A DNA stretch of 64,000 bases from Enterococcus faecalis_A. GTDB lineage: Bacteria > Bacillota > Bacilli > Lactobacillales > Enterococcaceae. The stretch's first letter is position 1. Each line of letters begins with the position of its first letter. Position numbers and translations under genes: made by a program. The DNA lies in assembly GCA_051295955.1 (NCBI GenBank), contig JBPDWA010000007.1, positions 1-64,000 of the forward strand, read 5' to 3'. Below are positions 54,366 to 63,805 of the stretch, one piece after another. A model generated the notes under the pieces. The model was not told where the DNA came from, did no database searches, and saw only the letters and a list, made by a program, of their open reading frames with translations.

Positions 54366-55553
54366 TTATTTAACGATTTCAGTAACAACGCCTGAACCTA
54401 CAGTACGTCCACCTTCACGAATTGAGAAACGAGTTCCGTCTTCGATAGCGATTGGGTGAATTAATTCAACGTCCATAGTTACGTTATCGCCAGGCATTAC
54501 CATTTCAGTACCTTCTGGTAATTCTACAACACCAGTTACGTCAGTTGTACGGAAGTAGAATTGAGGACGGTAGTTAGTGAAGAATGGAGTGTGACGTCCG
54601 CCTTCTTCTTTTGATAATACGTATACTTCAGCTTTAAATTTTGTGTGCGGAGTGATTGAACCTGGTTTAGCCAATACTTGTCCACGTTCGATATCTTCAC
54701 GTGCTACACCACGTAGTAAAGCACCGATGTTATCTCCTGCTTCAGCGTAGTCTAACAATTTACGGAACATTTCAACACCTGTAACAGTTGTTTTGCTGAT
54801 TTCGTCAGCGATACCAACGATTTCAACTTCGTCACCAACGCGAACTTGTCCACGTTCAACACGACCAGTTGCAACTGTACCACGACCAGTGATAGAGAAT
54901 ACGTCTTCGACTGGCATCATGAAAGCTTTGTCATGGTCACGTTCTGGAGTTGGGATATATTCGTCAACTGCAGACATTAATTCCATGATTTTTTCTTCAT
55001 ATGAAGCATCGCCTTCTAAAGCTTTCAAAGCAGAACCAGCGATTACAGGAACATCGTCGCCTGGGAAGTCATATTCTGTTAACAAGTCACGAACTTCCAT
55101 TTCAACTAATTCTAATAATTCTTCGTCATCAACCATATCCATTTTGTTTAAGAAAACAACGATGTATGGTACACCAACGTTACGTGATAACAAGATGTGT
55201 TCACGTGTTTGAGGCATAGGGCCATCAGCAGCAGATACTACCAGAATAGCTCCGTCCATTTGAGCTGCACCAGTGATCATATTTTTAACGTAGTCCGCGT
55301 GTCCTGGGCAGTCAACGTGAGCATAGTGACGTGCATCTGTTTCATATTCGATATGTGAAGTGTTGATTGTGATTCCACGTTCTTTTTCTTCTGGAGCGTT
55401 ATCGATTGAATCGTAGCTTTGTGCTTCACCGCCACCATGTTTTGATAATACAGTTGCAATAGCAGCTGTTAATGTAGTTTTACCATGGTCAACGTGTCCG
55501 ATAGTACCAATGTTTACATGGGGTTTAGAACGGTCAAATTTTTCTTTAGCCAT
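54366..55553 (-). CDS. tuf: Elongation factor Tu
   Basis: Delivers aminoacyl-tRNA to the ribosome. 395 residues: P-loop GHVDHGKT near 19, DCPGHADY near 80, NKMD near 135, followed by two beta-barrel domains. LGG-like GGRHTPF and TGRGTVATGR segments look normal. AGGAGG precedes the ATG. It is the last gene of the str operon, separated from fusA by 151 bp that include a hairpin. Confidence 0.98.
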   Translation of the reverse strand: MAKEKFDRSKPHVNIGTIGHVDHGKTTLTAAIATVLSKHGGGEAQSYDSIDNAPEEKERGITINTSHIEYETDARHYAHVDCPGHADYVKNMITGAAQMDGAILVVSAADGPMPQTREHILLSRNVGVPYIVVFLNKMDMVDDEELLELVEMEVRDLLTEYDFPGDDVPVIAGSALKALEGDASYEEKIMELMSAVDEYIPTPERDHDKAFMMPVEDVFSITGRGTVATGRVERGQVRVGDEVEIVGIADEISKTTVTGVEMFRKLLDYAEAGDNIGALLRGVAREDIERGQVLAKPGSITPHTKFKAEVYVLSKEEGGRHTPFFTNYRPQFYFRTTDVTGVVELPEGTEMVMPGDNVTMDVELIHPIAIEDGTRFSIREGGRTVGSGVVTEIVK

Positions 55554-55643
55554 TTTAAATGTTCCTCCTAAATAATATAAATTTTTATTTTTTTTAATTT
55601 ATTGTGATAGACAGTTCAAAGACCGCCTGATCATCATAAGCTA

Positions 55644-55665
55644 TTTTACACGAAAATGTGTAAAA
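55644..55665 (-). promoter_or_regulatory. Hairpin between fusA and tuf
   Basis: Perfect 8-bp arms TTTTACAC and GTGTAAAA with a 6-nt loop, symmetric on both strands. It could be an RNA-processing or attenuation site that lets tuf be expressed at a different level from fusA. A possible tuf promoter (TTGAAC, 17 bp, TAAAAA) follows it. Confidence 0.4.
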
Positions 55666-55704
55666 AGGATAGTTCAAAATACCTCATCACTTTTATAAGA
55701 AAAA

Positions 55705-57789
55705 TTATGCGTTATTGCCGCCATTTTTCTTGATGATTTCTTCTTGAACTGATTTTGGCACGTCTTCGTAATGGTCAAATACCATCATGAATGTACCGCG
55801 TCCTTGAGTTGCAGAACGCAAGGTTGTTGCGTAGCCGAACATTTCCGCTAATGGCACAATCGCATTAACGATCTGTGAATTCCCATGAGCTTCCATACCT
55901 TCAACACGACCACGGCGACTTGTTACATGTCCCATGATATCACCTAAGTAATCTTCAGGAACAGTAATAATCACTTTCATCATTGGTTCAAGGATAACTG
56001 GGCTTGCATTTTTTGCAGCTGCTTTTAAAGCCATAGAGGCAGCAACACGGAAGGCTGTTTCATTTGAATCGACGTCATGGTAAGAACCATCATAAAGTTT
56101 CGCTTTAATGTCCACTAATGGATAGCCTGCAAGAACCCCGTTGTTCATTGAATCTTCTAATCCTTTTTCAACTGCTGGGATGTATTCACGAGGAACCACA
56201 CCACCGACAATTGCATTTTCAAATTCGAAGCCTTTACCTTCTTCATTTGGTGTAAATTCGATCCATACGTGACCGTATTGACCTTTACCACCAGACTGAC
56301 GAACAAATTTCCCTTCAGCTTTTGTCGCTTGACGGAATGTTTCGCGGTAAGATACTTGCGGAGCACCAACGTTTGCTTCCACTTTGAATTCGCGACGCAT
56401 GCGGTCAACTAAAACGTCCAAGTGCAATTCTCCCATACCTGAGATAACTGTTTCACCTGTTTCAACGTTTGTTTCGACGCGGAAGGATGGATCTTCTTCA
56501 GCAAGTTTTTGTAAAGCAACACCCATTTTATCTTGGTCAGCTTTTGATTTAGGTTCAACAGCGACTTGGATAACTGGTTCTGGGAATTCGATTGATTCAA
56601 GGATAACCGGCGCATCTAAGGCACATAGTGTATCCCCTGTTGTGGTATCTTTCAAACCAACAGCAGCAGCAATATCACCAGAGTATACTTTGTCAATTTC
56701 TTGACGCGTATTTGCGTGCATTTGTAAGATACGGCCGATCCGTTCTTTTTTGTCCTTAGAAGCATTCAATACATATGAACCACTCTCAAGAACACCAGAA
56801 TACACACGGAAGAAAGTTAAACGACCAACGAACGGGTCCGTCATAACTTTAAACGCTAATGAAGCAAAAGGTGCTTCGTCATCCGCAGGGCGTGTTGTTT
56901 CTTCATCTGTCTTAGTATCAATACCTTTGATTGCATCGATGTCTAATGGTGATGGCAAGTAATCAAGAACAGCGTCTAACATTAATTGAACCCCTTTATT
57001 CTTGAATGCTGAACCAGCCAATACAGGGAAGAATTCAACGTTGATTGTTGCTTGACGAATACCAGCGACTAATTCTTCTTCGGTGATTTCTTCACCTTCA
57101 AGATATTTCATCATTAGTTCTTCATCAGTTTCAGCAACTGCTTCGACTAATTTTTCGCGCCATTCATTTGCTTGCTCTACATATTCTTCAGGAATTTCAG
57201 TTTCTTGAATGTCAGTCCCTAAGTCATTTGTGTAGATTTCAGCTTTCATTTTAACCAAATCAATGATACCGGTGAAGCTATCTTCTGAACCGATTGGTAA
57301 TTGAATTGGATGAGCGTTTGCTTGTAAACGATCATGTAATGAGTTTACTGAATATAAGAAATCTGCACCAATTTTGTCCATCTTGTTACAGAAAACAATC
57401 CGCGGAACTCTATATTCAGTTGCTTGACGCCAAACAGTTTCAGTTTGAGGTTCCACACCTGATTGAGCATCAAGAACGGTTACCGCACCATCTAGTACAC
57501 GCAATGAACGTTGTACTTCAATTGTGAAGTCCACGTGTCCTGGTGTGTCGATGATATTCACACGATAGCCTTTCCACTGCGCAGTAGTCGCAGCAGATGT
57601 AATTGTGATACCACGTTCTTGTTCTTGTTCCATCCAGTCCATTTGAGAAGCACCTTCGTGCGTTTCGCCAATTTTATGGATTTTACCAGTATAATACAAG
57701 ATACGCTCAGTTGTTGTAGTTTTACCTGCATCAACGTGGGCCATGATACCGATATTACGAGTTTTTTCTAACGAAAATTCTCTTGCCAT
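55705..57789 (-). CDS. fusA: Elongation factor G
   Basis: GTPase that drives ribosomal translocation. 694 residues with P-loop AHVDAGKTTTTERIL near 17, the switch I/II blocks RGITITSAATT and DTPGHVDFT, NKMDK near 137, and C-terminal domains ending KSVQEEIIKKNGGNNA. It follows rpsG by 82 bp. Confidence 0.98.
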   Translation of the reverse strand: MAREFSLEKTRNIGIMAHVDAGKTTTTERILYYTGKIHKIGETHEGASQMDWMEQEQERGITITSAATTAQWKGYRVNIIDTPGHVDFTIEVQRSLRVLDGAVTVLDAQSGVEPQTETVWRQATEYRVPRIVFCNKMDKIGADFLYSVNSLHDRLQANAHPIQLPIGSEDSFTGIIDLVKMKAEIYTNDLGTDIQETEIPEEYVEQANEWREKLVEAVAETDEELMMKYLEGEEITEEELVAGIRQATINVEFFPVLAGSAFKNKGVQLMLDAVLDYLPSPLDIDAIKGIDTKTDEETTRPADDEAPFASLAFKVMTDPFVGRLTFFRVYSGVLESGSYVLNASKDKKERIGRILQMHANTRQEIDKVYSGDIAAAVGLKDTTTGDTLCALDAPVILESIEFPEPVIQVAVEPKSKADQDKMGVALQKLAEEDPSFRVETNVETGETVISGMGELHLDVLVDRMRREFKVEANVGAPQVSYRETFRQATKAEGKFVRQSGGKGQYGHVWIEFTPNEEGKGFEFENAIVGGVVPREYIPAVEKGLEDSMNNGVLAGYPLVDIKAKLYDGSYHDVDSNETAFRVAASMALKAAAKNASPVILEPMMKVIITVPEDYLGDIMGHVTSRRGRVEGMEAHGNSQIVNAIVPLAEMFGYATTLRSATQGRGTFMMVFDHYEDVPKSVQEEIIKKNGGNNA

Positions 57790-57871
57790 TTTGCTTGTTA
57801 CTCCTCTCTTTGATTAAATCGATTGTAAATTGACTTTCTGCTACAAGCATAGCCTGCAGACAGAGAGGATC

Positions 57872-58342
57872 TTACCAACGATAATGAGCAAATGCACGGT
57901 TTGCGTCTGCCATTTTGTGTGTGTCTTCACGTTTTTTAACAGAAGCGCCAGTGTTGTTGGCAGCATCCATGATTTCTTTCGCTAGACGTTCTTCCATTGT
58001 GTGTTCGCCACGTAGACGTGCGTAGTTTACTACCCAACGTAAACCTAAAGTTGTACGACGTTCTGGACGAACTTCAACTGGTACTTGGTAGTTAGAACCC
58101 CCAACACGACGTGCTTTAACTTCAAGAACAGGCATTACGTTTTTCATTGCTTGTTCAAAAACTTCCAATGGATCGTTACCTGTAGATTCTTTGATGATAT
58201 CAAATGAATTATAGATAATGTTAGCAGCGATTCCGCGTTTTCCATCAACCATTACGCGGTTGATCAAGCGAGTTACTAATTTTGAGTTATAAATAGGATC
58301 TGGTAAAACATCACGTTTTGCAACAGGACCTTTACGAGGCAT
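57872..58342 (-). CDS. rpsG: 30S ribosomal protein S7
   Basis: Primary 16S-binding head protein at the E site. 156 residues; [20 protein letters not shown] at the start and [20 protein letters not shown] near the end. 52 bp after rpsL. Confidence 0.98.
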
Positions 58343-58394
58343 CCGTAACTCCTCCTTCCGATATATTTATTTATAGTATGTTTGTTACGTCATA

Positions 58395-58814
58395 TTATTT
58401 AGCAGCTTTTGGTCGTTTTGTACCATACTTAGAACGGCTTTGTTTGCGATCGTTAACACCGGCAGTATCAAGCGCGCCACGTACGATATGATAACGAACC
58501 CCTGGTAAGTCTTTTACACGTCCACCGCGTAGTAAAACAACGCTGTGTTCCTGTAAGTTATGACCAATCCCTGGGATATAAGCTGTAACTTCAATTAAGT
58601 TTGACAAACGAACACGGGCATATTTACGTAAAGCTGAGTTCGGTTTTTTAGGTGTCATGGTTCCCACACGTGTGCACACCCCACGTTTTTGAGGAGAGTT
58701 TACGTTTGTTTGGGATTTTTTAAAGCTGTTATATCCTTTGTTCAATGCTGGTGAATTAGATTTTTCCACCTTTGATTTACGAGGTTTACGTACTAATTGA
58801 TTAATTGTAGGCAT
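58395..58814 (-). CDS. rpsL: 30S ribosomal protein S12
   Basis: Decoding-centre fidelity protein. 139 residues; MPTINQLVRKPRKSKVEKSN at the start. The TPKKPNSALRK segment keeps the lysine whose change gives streptomycin resistance elsewhere, so it looks wild type. The later GVRYHIVRGALDT block is intact. First gene of the str operon. Confidence 0.98.
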   Translation of the reverse strand: MPTINQLVRKPRKSKVEKSNSPALNKGYNSFKKSQTNVNSPQKRGVCTRVGTMTPKKPNSALRKYARVRLSNLIEVTAYIPGIGHNLQEHSVVLLRGGRVKDLPGVRYHIVRGALDTAGVNDRKQSRSKYGTKRPKAAK

Positions 58815-58906
58815 TCCTAGTTGTCCTCCTTCCTTACTTCGCTTCTAGTTCCACACATCCAGGTGGTTCTTTTTTTGCGATAAAAAATAATGCACTCTAT
58901 GCACTC

Positions 58907-58929
58907 TTTATCAACTATGCTTTGATAAA
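58907..58929 (-). promoter_or_regulatory. Hairpin in the str operon leader
   Basis: TTTATCAA and TTGATAAA pair around a 7-nt loop about 100 nt ahead of the rpsL start. Two short GAGTGCAT direct repeats follow in the transcript. Possible feedback site; unproven. Confidence 0.35.
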
Positions 58930-58977
58930 CAGTCAGCACGTCTCTTCCAAGAGACCTGTAGATAAAGCACCTTCGCT

Positions 58978-59006
58978 ATGTTATCACGTTGTGTCATATC
59001 TGTCAA
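58978..59006 (-). promoter_or_regulatory. Promoter of the str operon
   Basis: A perfect -35 TTGACA (59006-59001) and a TAACAT -10 (58983-58978) on the minus strand, 17-bp spacer. Gives a leader of about 155 nt before rpsL. Confidence 0.85.
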
Positions 59007-59156
59007 CCGTCTCTCCTTAAATTCAGTTATTTTTTTAGACAATATTCAGTTTTCAGTTTTTTTTATTGGCATTCACCGACTTTTTCGAAAACTTTCTATC
59101 TTTTTTGAGTATTTAACGGTACAATAACTTTGATCTATTCAAAAGGGGCGATTTAA

Positions 59157-59840
59157 ATGAACCTTAAGCAAATGGTGGGGATGGAAGCTGCCAAGTACGT
59201 CCAAGATGGAATGATTGTTGGATTGGGTACAGGCTCAACTGCAAAATTCATGGTAGAAGAAATTGGCCGCCGCGTGAGAGAAGAAGGCTTGTCAATTACG
59301 GGAGTGACGACTTCTAAAGAAACAGAAAAGCAAGCACTCGCTTTAAATATTCCGCTTAAAAGTATTGATGAAGTGCCTTACGTGGATGTCACAATCGACG
59401 GCGCAGATGAAATCAGTGCTGATTTCCACGGAGTTAAAGGCGGTGGCGCAGCCTTATTATTCGAAAAAATTGTTGCGACTTATTCCAAAAAGTGTATTTG
59501 GATTGTTGATCGTTCAAAAATGGTTAAGCATTTAGGTCGTTTTCCACTGCCAGTCGAAGTAATTCCATATGGCAGCCAACAGTTGTTCCGTTTATTTAAA
59601 GAAAAAGGCTTTCAACCAAGTATGCGCTTGAATGGAGTCGGTGATTATTTAGTAACGGACGGCGGACACTACATCATTGATTTGCATCTAAATGAAATCA
59701 CTGATCCAGTTGGGTTTGGTTTATATTTGGATAACTTAGTGGGGGTTGTTGAGCATGGACTGTTTTTACATACAGTTCATACGGTGATTATCGGTTACGA
59801 GGAAGGTCTTAAAACTATCCACATACCAAAATCCGAGTAA
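59157..59840 (+). CDS. rpiA: Ribose-5-phosphate isomerase A
   Basis: Interconverts ribose-5-phosphate and ribulose-5-phosphate in the pentose phosphate pathway. The 227-residue protein has GLGTGSTAKFMVEEIGRR near residue 21. Catalytic segments are DGADEISADFHGVKGGGAAL (Asp/Glu/Lys) near 80-100 and IVDRSKMVKHLG near 118. It begins behind AAAGGGGCG and runs rightward, divergent from the str operon. Confidence 0.95.
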   Translation: MNLKQMVGMEAAKYVQDGMIVGLGTGSTAKFMVEEIGRRVREEGLSITGVTTSKETEKQALALNIPLKSIDEVPYVDVTIDGADEISADFHGVKGGGAALLFEKIVATYSKKCIWIVDRSKMVKHLGRFPLPVEVIPYGSQQLFRLFKEKGFQPSMRLNGVGDYLVTDGGHYIIDLHLNEITDPVGFGLYLDNLVGVVEHGLFLHTVHTVIIGYEEGLKTIHIPKSE

Positions 59841-59886
59841 AACCACGACAGTTTTTATTTCACTACATGTTTAGGAAGGTCATACA

Positions 59887-60462
59887 ATGAAAACAATTGG
59901 ATATGTACGGAAGACTTTTATTGACGATAATTTATCTGCTCAAATGGAGGCACTTTCCGCTTATGGTTGCAATGAGATATTTTGTGAAACCTTTGAAAAA
60001 GAATCTGACGCAACCTCTTTAGAGCAAATGATTAACAATTTGGCTGCTGGAGACACCTTAGTAGTCAATCGTCTGCACCATTTAGGGAAATCAACCCGCC
60101 AACTGACTGAATTAACGAAGCAGCTCCAAGCACAAGGCGCTCATCTTGTCAGCCTAGAGGAAGAAATTGATACTCGACATCCCATGGGAGACCTTTATTA
60201 TAAATTAATGGATAGCTTAGCAAAAATGGAATGCGCCTTAATTAAGGAGCGTACCTTAGTCGGCTTAGATAACGCTCGTAAAAAAGGAAAAATCGGCGGA
60301 CGTCCTAAGATTGACGGACGCACTGTCAAAAGAATTCGGCGACTTTACTACGAGAATAAAAAAACCATTCAATTCATTTCAACCAAATGCGGCGTATCTG
60401 TTGGTACTTGCTACAAATACATCAACTTACCCGAAGCCGATGTTGAACGACTTTATTCATGA
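59887..60462 (+). CDS. Serine-recombinase-fold protein lacking catalytic residues
   Basis: The 191-residue protein aligns end to end with gamma-delta resolvase: catalytic domain (1-125), E-helix, and a C-terminal HTH (about 140-185; GRPKIDGRTVKRIRRLYYEN). R8 is kept, but the nucleophile S10 is T10, R45 is L45, and the D67-R68-R71 cluster is H64-H65-K68. Recombination is therefore unlikely, and DNA binding seems preserved. No inverted repeats or transposase surround it. AGGAAGG precedes the ATG. It may be a domesticated regulator. Confidence 0.8.
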   Translation: MKTIGYVRKTFIDDNLSAQMEALSAYGCNEIFCETFEKESDATSLEQMINNLAAGDTLVVNRLHHLGKSTRQLTELTKQLQAQGAHLVSLEEEIDTRHPMGDLYYKLMDSLAKMECALIKERTLVGLDNARKKGKIGGRPKIDGRTVKRIRRLYYENKKTIQFISTKCGVSVGTCYKYINLPEADVERLYS

Positions 60463-60469
60463 GACAAGA

Positions 60470-60497
60470 GAAGATAGCAAAAGCTATCTTCTTTTTT
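60470..60497 (+). terminator. Intrinsic terminator after the resolvase-like gene
   Basis: GAAGATAGC and GCTATCTTC form a perfect 9-bp stem with a 4-nt A loop followed by six T. It insulates rpiA and the resolvase-like gene from the bacteriocin cassette. Confidence 0.92.
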
Positions 60498-60785
60498 ATA
60501 TTTTCATTTTATTAAATCCACATCAATGTTACCTATTTACTTATAAAAAAAATCCATTTATTTAATTTTCAAAACTATTTCTTTAAAATAAACAAGGCCC
60601 ACCAAATTGTTAATTCTAGAGTTAAAAGTACAAACCACTGACCTATTTTCTATATATGCTAACATTTTATTTATTGATAAAAAAACCCTATATATTCCGT
60701 TCAGACCTCGAATAATTATTTATTTATTTAAAAAAATATTATATATTTTAAATGCGGGCGCAATAAAATAAAAGGCGGTTATTTT
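60498..60785 (+). promoter_or_regulatory. AT-rich leader and promoter region of the bacteriocin cassette
   Basis: About 290 bp, far more AT-rich than neighbouring DNA, with no gene. CTGACC and TAACAT, 16 bp apart near 60640-60668, could be a weak promoter, but several alternatives exist. AAAAGGCGG serves as binding site for the bacteriocin gene. Confidence 0.35.
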
Positions 60786-61112
60786 ATGAAAAAGCTATTT
60801 ACTAAAGCGATCATTACATTAAGCATTTTCTTATTTTCTGTTGGTATTAGCGCTACTATTGTACAAGCCGCAACTGCTCATCCTCATCCAACCTATAAAG
60901 ACACTTGGACGTACGGTACGAACGACAAACATGGTTGGTCTTACTATTATTTAGAAGCACCAGTTAGATTAGGTTCTGCCTCTTCAGTAAGAAATATTTT
61001 CGGTACTGTAAAAGATAGCGCTAGAGCCAATTATGGTTGGGCTAGATCAGATGCTACAAAGAAATGGAATGATGTTCGATTAAGTGCTTTCTATGGTTGG
61101 TATTCGTTCTAA
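60786..61112 (+). CDS. Lactococcin 972-family bacteriocin precursor
   Basis: A 108-residue secreted peptide. A Sec-type signal peptide spans residues 1-28 (KK at the start, hydrophobic core 8-25, VQA at the cleavage site). The mature part of about 80 residues has the family framework: DTWTYG, a central SYYY segment, a Y/G-W-A-R-like GWARSDATKKW and a C-terminal FYGWYSF. Lactococcin 972 binds lipid II and blocks septum formation. The membrane-protein and ABC genes that follow are the usual partners of this family. Confidence 0.85.
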   Translation: MKKLFTKAIITLSIFLFSVGISATIVQAATAHPHPTYKDTWTYGTNDKHGWSYYYLEAPVRLGSASSVRNIFGTVKDSARANYGWARSDATKKWNDVRLSAFYGWYSF

Positions 61113-61163
61113 AACAGGCTAACTAAAAAAGTGCCCCACATGGATCAAAAGAAAGGACAAAAA

Positions 61164-63173
61164 ATGAAAGCACGTAGTATTTTACTGATAGTTGCTTTAG
61201 CAACATTGGCATTAATCGGTTTGTCACAATTAAGAGAAGTCACAGATGATATAAAATTTCCCGCTAAATATTTCATTAACTTAACAAGCGATCAACCTCA
61301 AACCAATTCGACCGCAATCCATCAGCTTTTACGGGAGAATAGCAATAAAAGTCAGCAAAACCTTTTTCGAACCTATTTAAATGATCAAGGTAACGAAAGG
61401 AACTTCGCCTTCCTTTCTACTAGTAAAAACAAACAAAAATTTGAAACGAATCTTAAAGAATTAGCAAATGTATCTTTTGCAGGTAGCTATTATTCAGATA
61501 AACCCTTCACTGAAGGGTCGTTGCAATCGTTAAAAAGATATGGCGTCCGTGTTGAAATGGTAGAGCTGCAATGGTATCTGGTAGGTCCAGCCCTTTGGAC
61601 GGAAGGAATTCGGGCGGTTGGCTTATGGAGTCTGGTCTTATCAATCTTTTTTGCGTATTTCTCGCTTCTTTATCTCTATCGAAAAAACAGTTATGTTGCC
61701 AGATTTATGGGGGTCTCTGCTAAGTTTTCCGTTAACAATTGGCTAATTGACAGTGTAGTAATTATGCTGACTTCCGTAAGTCTCTTTCTTCTATTTTGGC
61801 TCATTACAAAAAATACTTTATTCTCTATGGCTTCACTGTCATTCCTCTCAGTTTTGGTCGTCAATGCCTTATTATTACTTTTTTTAATCCTACTTGGAAA
61901 TCTATTATTTCATCACCTAACAAAATATGGCAATATTTTGACAATTTTAAAAGGGATGAATGCACCGGCTTTGATCAACGTTATTTGGTTTACAGGAATC
62001 ATTGCCACGTTATTGGTGATTCCATTCATTTTAAATAAAATTAACGATGAGCAGGCGATTTTGAAAGAACAATTACAGGGCTTGGAACCGTGGCAGCAGT
62101 TAGAAAGCTATCGAACCCTCACTGTTACTCTCCAGAGTAATGTACAAGTTAATAACGGGCAGATTGATGTCAGCGGTGAGTTGGAATTTGGAAAAACCTT
62201 TATGTCCTATTTCTCTGAACATGATTATATTTTTGCACAAAAATCTGCAGCAATTCTTCCCCAGAATCTCCCGGAGGAGCAAAAAAAAGAAATACTCGCA
62301 AATTATGCAAAAGACAATATCGATCCAAAAATTACAAAGCGAGTCATCTATATGAACGAGCAGGCTTACCAAATAAATGCTCAGCTGCAAAAGGAAAATA
62401 TAAAGAAAAAAACGCTCCAAGCACCCGCAACTATTTATTTACCCGCAAAATACAAATTGGACAGCGACAGCGTTATCAATGCCACTTACATGGAATTCTT
62501 TCAGGATTCTGAAATAAAGCGAACTGATTTTGAGGTGGTTGTTGTACCTAATGGCAGAAAAACCTTTCTATTCGATTACCACGGGGCAGAACTATACCAA
62601 TATAACAACAGCAGAACACAATATGGACAGGATGAAATTGTGGTTATCCTAAATATGAACACCGCTTTAAGTACGCCTTCAGCGCTTACGATGTACGGGA
62701 ATATTACTGACGGGTTATTCTCGGCTAAGGCCTTAGCTCGTTTGTCCTCAAATATAACTCTGACTAAAAATATCTCAGAGGTCATTAGTCCATACAAATC
62801 AATCAAGCTTAAAATCAATCGGCTAAAGGATCGAATCAACAGTGCAAAACTAGCTGTAATTGTTTTAATTCTCGTACAATTCATCCTTGTACTCCAGTTT
62901 TTCACAGGGCTGTTAAAGCAACATTTAAAAGAAATTAGTGTCAAGCGATTACTAGGGATTAATCTCAACAAAGTTTTGCTAAAGACCTTTAGCAATTACT
63001 TATTTTTCTTGCTGCTTACTTTCTTAATTGCTTTTATTATCACCAACGATGTCTCCATAAAATATCTGGTTTTTGTTGGCAGCAGCTTAGAAATAGGCGC
63101 CATCTTTTTCATACTAAAAAGAACTGTCGCTAAAAGAACGAGTGATTTTTTGAAAGGAGATATTGAAATTTGA
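61164..63173 (+). CDS. Bacteriocin-associated integral membrane protein (DUF1430-like)
   Basis: A 669-residue membrane protein. One N-terminal helix (about 4-22) is followed by an extracytoplasmic segment, then a block of four to five helices (about 150-300). A large external domain follows (about 310-570), and three C-terminal helices end the protein (about 575-660). The outline is FtsX/MacB-permease-like. ATG 61164 has AAAGGA upstream; the eleven codons before it are leader. It is probably the permease or immunity component working with the ATPase that overlaps it by 4 bp. Confidence 0.8.
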   Translation: MKARSILLIVALATLALIGLSQLREVTDDIKFPAKYFINLTSDQPQTNSTAIHQLLRENSNKSQQNLFRTYLNDQGNERNFAFLSTSKNKQKFETNLKELANVSFAGSYYSDKPFTEGSLQSLKRYGVRVEMVELQWYLVGPALWTEGIRAVGLWSLVLSIFFAYFSLLYLYRKNSYVARFMGVSAKFSVNNWLIDSVVIMLTSVSLFLLFWLITKNTLFSMASLSFLSVLVVNALLLLFLILLGNLLFHHLTKYGNILTILKGMNAPALINVIWFTGIIATLLVIPFILNKINDEQAILKEQLQGLEPWQQLESYRTLTVTLQSNVQVNNGQIDVSGELEFGKTFMSYFSEHDYIFAQKSAAILPQNLPEEQKKEILANYAKDNIDPKITKRVIYMNEQAYQINAQLQKENIKKKTLQAPATIYLPAKYKLDSDSVINATYMEFFQDSEIKRTDFEVVVVPNGRKTFLFDYHGAELYQYNNSRTQYGQDEIVVILNMNTALSTPSALTMYGNITDGLFSAKALARLSSNITLTKNISEVISPYKSIKLKINRLKDRINSAKLAVIVLILVQFILVLQFFTGLLKQHLKEISVKRLLGINLNKVLLKTFSNYLFFLLLTFLIAFIITNDVSIKYLVFVGSSLEIGAIFFILKRTVAKRTSDFLKGDIEI

Positions 63174-63805
63174 CAATACAAGTAAAAGATTTAACGCAAA
63201 AGTATCGAGAAAGGGTCGTTTACGAAAATATCAATTTACTATTTCATCCTAATAAAACCTATGCTTTAATTGGTCCTTCCGGATCGGGGAAATCGACGAT
63301 TCTTAATTCCTTAGCAAGAATCATTCGACCGACTTGCGGCCAAATTTTTATAGATGATCAAAACCTTTGGAAAATTAAAGAGCAAAGGTTCTTTAAAAAT
63401 CACTTAGGCTATGTGTTTCAAAACTACGCCTTAATTGATGAAAAAACAGTTGCTTACAATTTATCTTTAGTGGACAAAAATATTGAACATCAGAAAAAGG
63501 CACTTTCGGATTACGGACTAGATCAAAAACTGTTGAAGTCTAAAATCTATGAACTATCCGGCGGACAAGCGCAGCGTGTGTCTATGGCTAGAATGGCGTT
63601 GAAACGTCCTAAGATTATCTTAGCAGATGAACCAACCGGCGCCTTAGATGAAAAGACCGGCGCTGACATAATCACTCGCCTTTTACATTTATCCACACCA
63701 GAAACATACGTCATCATAGCTACCCATGATCCTCACGTCTACGAACAAGTGGATGTTGTCATTAATTTAGAAGAACTATTAAGCGGAGGAGCTTCCCATG
63801 AATAA
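63170..63805 (+). CDS. ABC transporter ATP-binding protein of the bacteriocin cassette
   Basis: 211 residues in the LolD/MacB-type ATPase group. Walker A GPSGSGKST is near residue 36, then Q-loop VFQNYALIDE, signature LSGGQAQR, Walker B IILADEPTGALDEK and the switch histidine in IATHDPHVY. The start is TTG 63170, overlapping the upstream TGA stop, with AAAGGAG 10 bp away. Its end overlaps the next gene by 8 bp. Together with the membrane protein it probably gives producer immunity or export. Confidence 0.88.
   Translation: MTIQVKDLTQKYRERVVYENINLLFHPNKTYALIGPSGSGKSTILNSLARIIRPTCGQIFIDDQNLWKIKEQRFFKNHLGYVFQNYALIDEKTVAYNLSLVDKNIEHQKKALSDYGLDQKLLKSKIYELSGGQAQRVSMARMALKRPKIILADEPTGALDEKTGADIITRLLHLSTPETYVIIATHDPHVYEQVDVVINLEELLSGGASHE

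Noticed and set aside
58395..58814. Streptomycin-resistance change in S12
   Set aside because: The TPKKPNS segment keeps the wild-type lysine.
60498..60785. Mobile-element boundary beside the bacteriocin cassette
   Set aside because: Base composition shifts sharply, but I found no terminal inverted repeats, target duplication or transposase.
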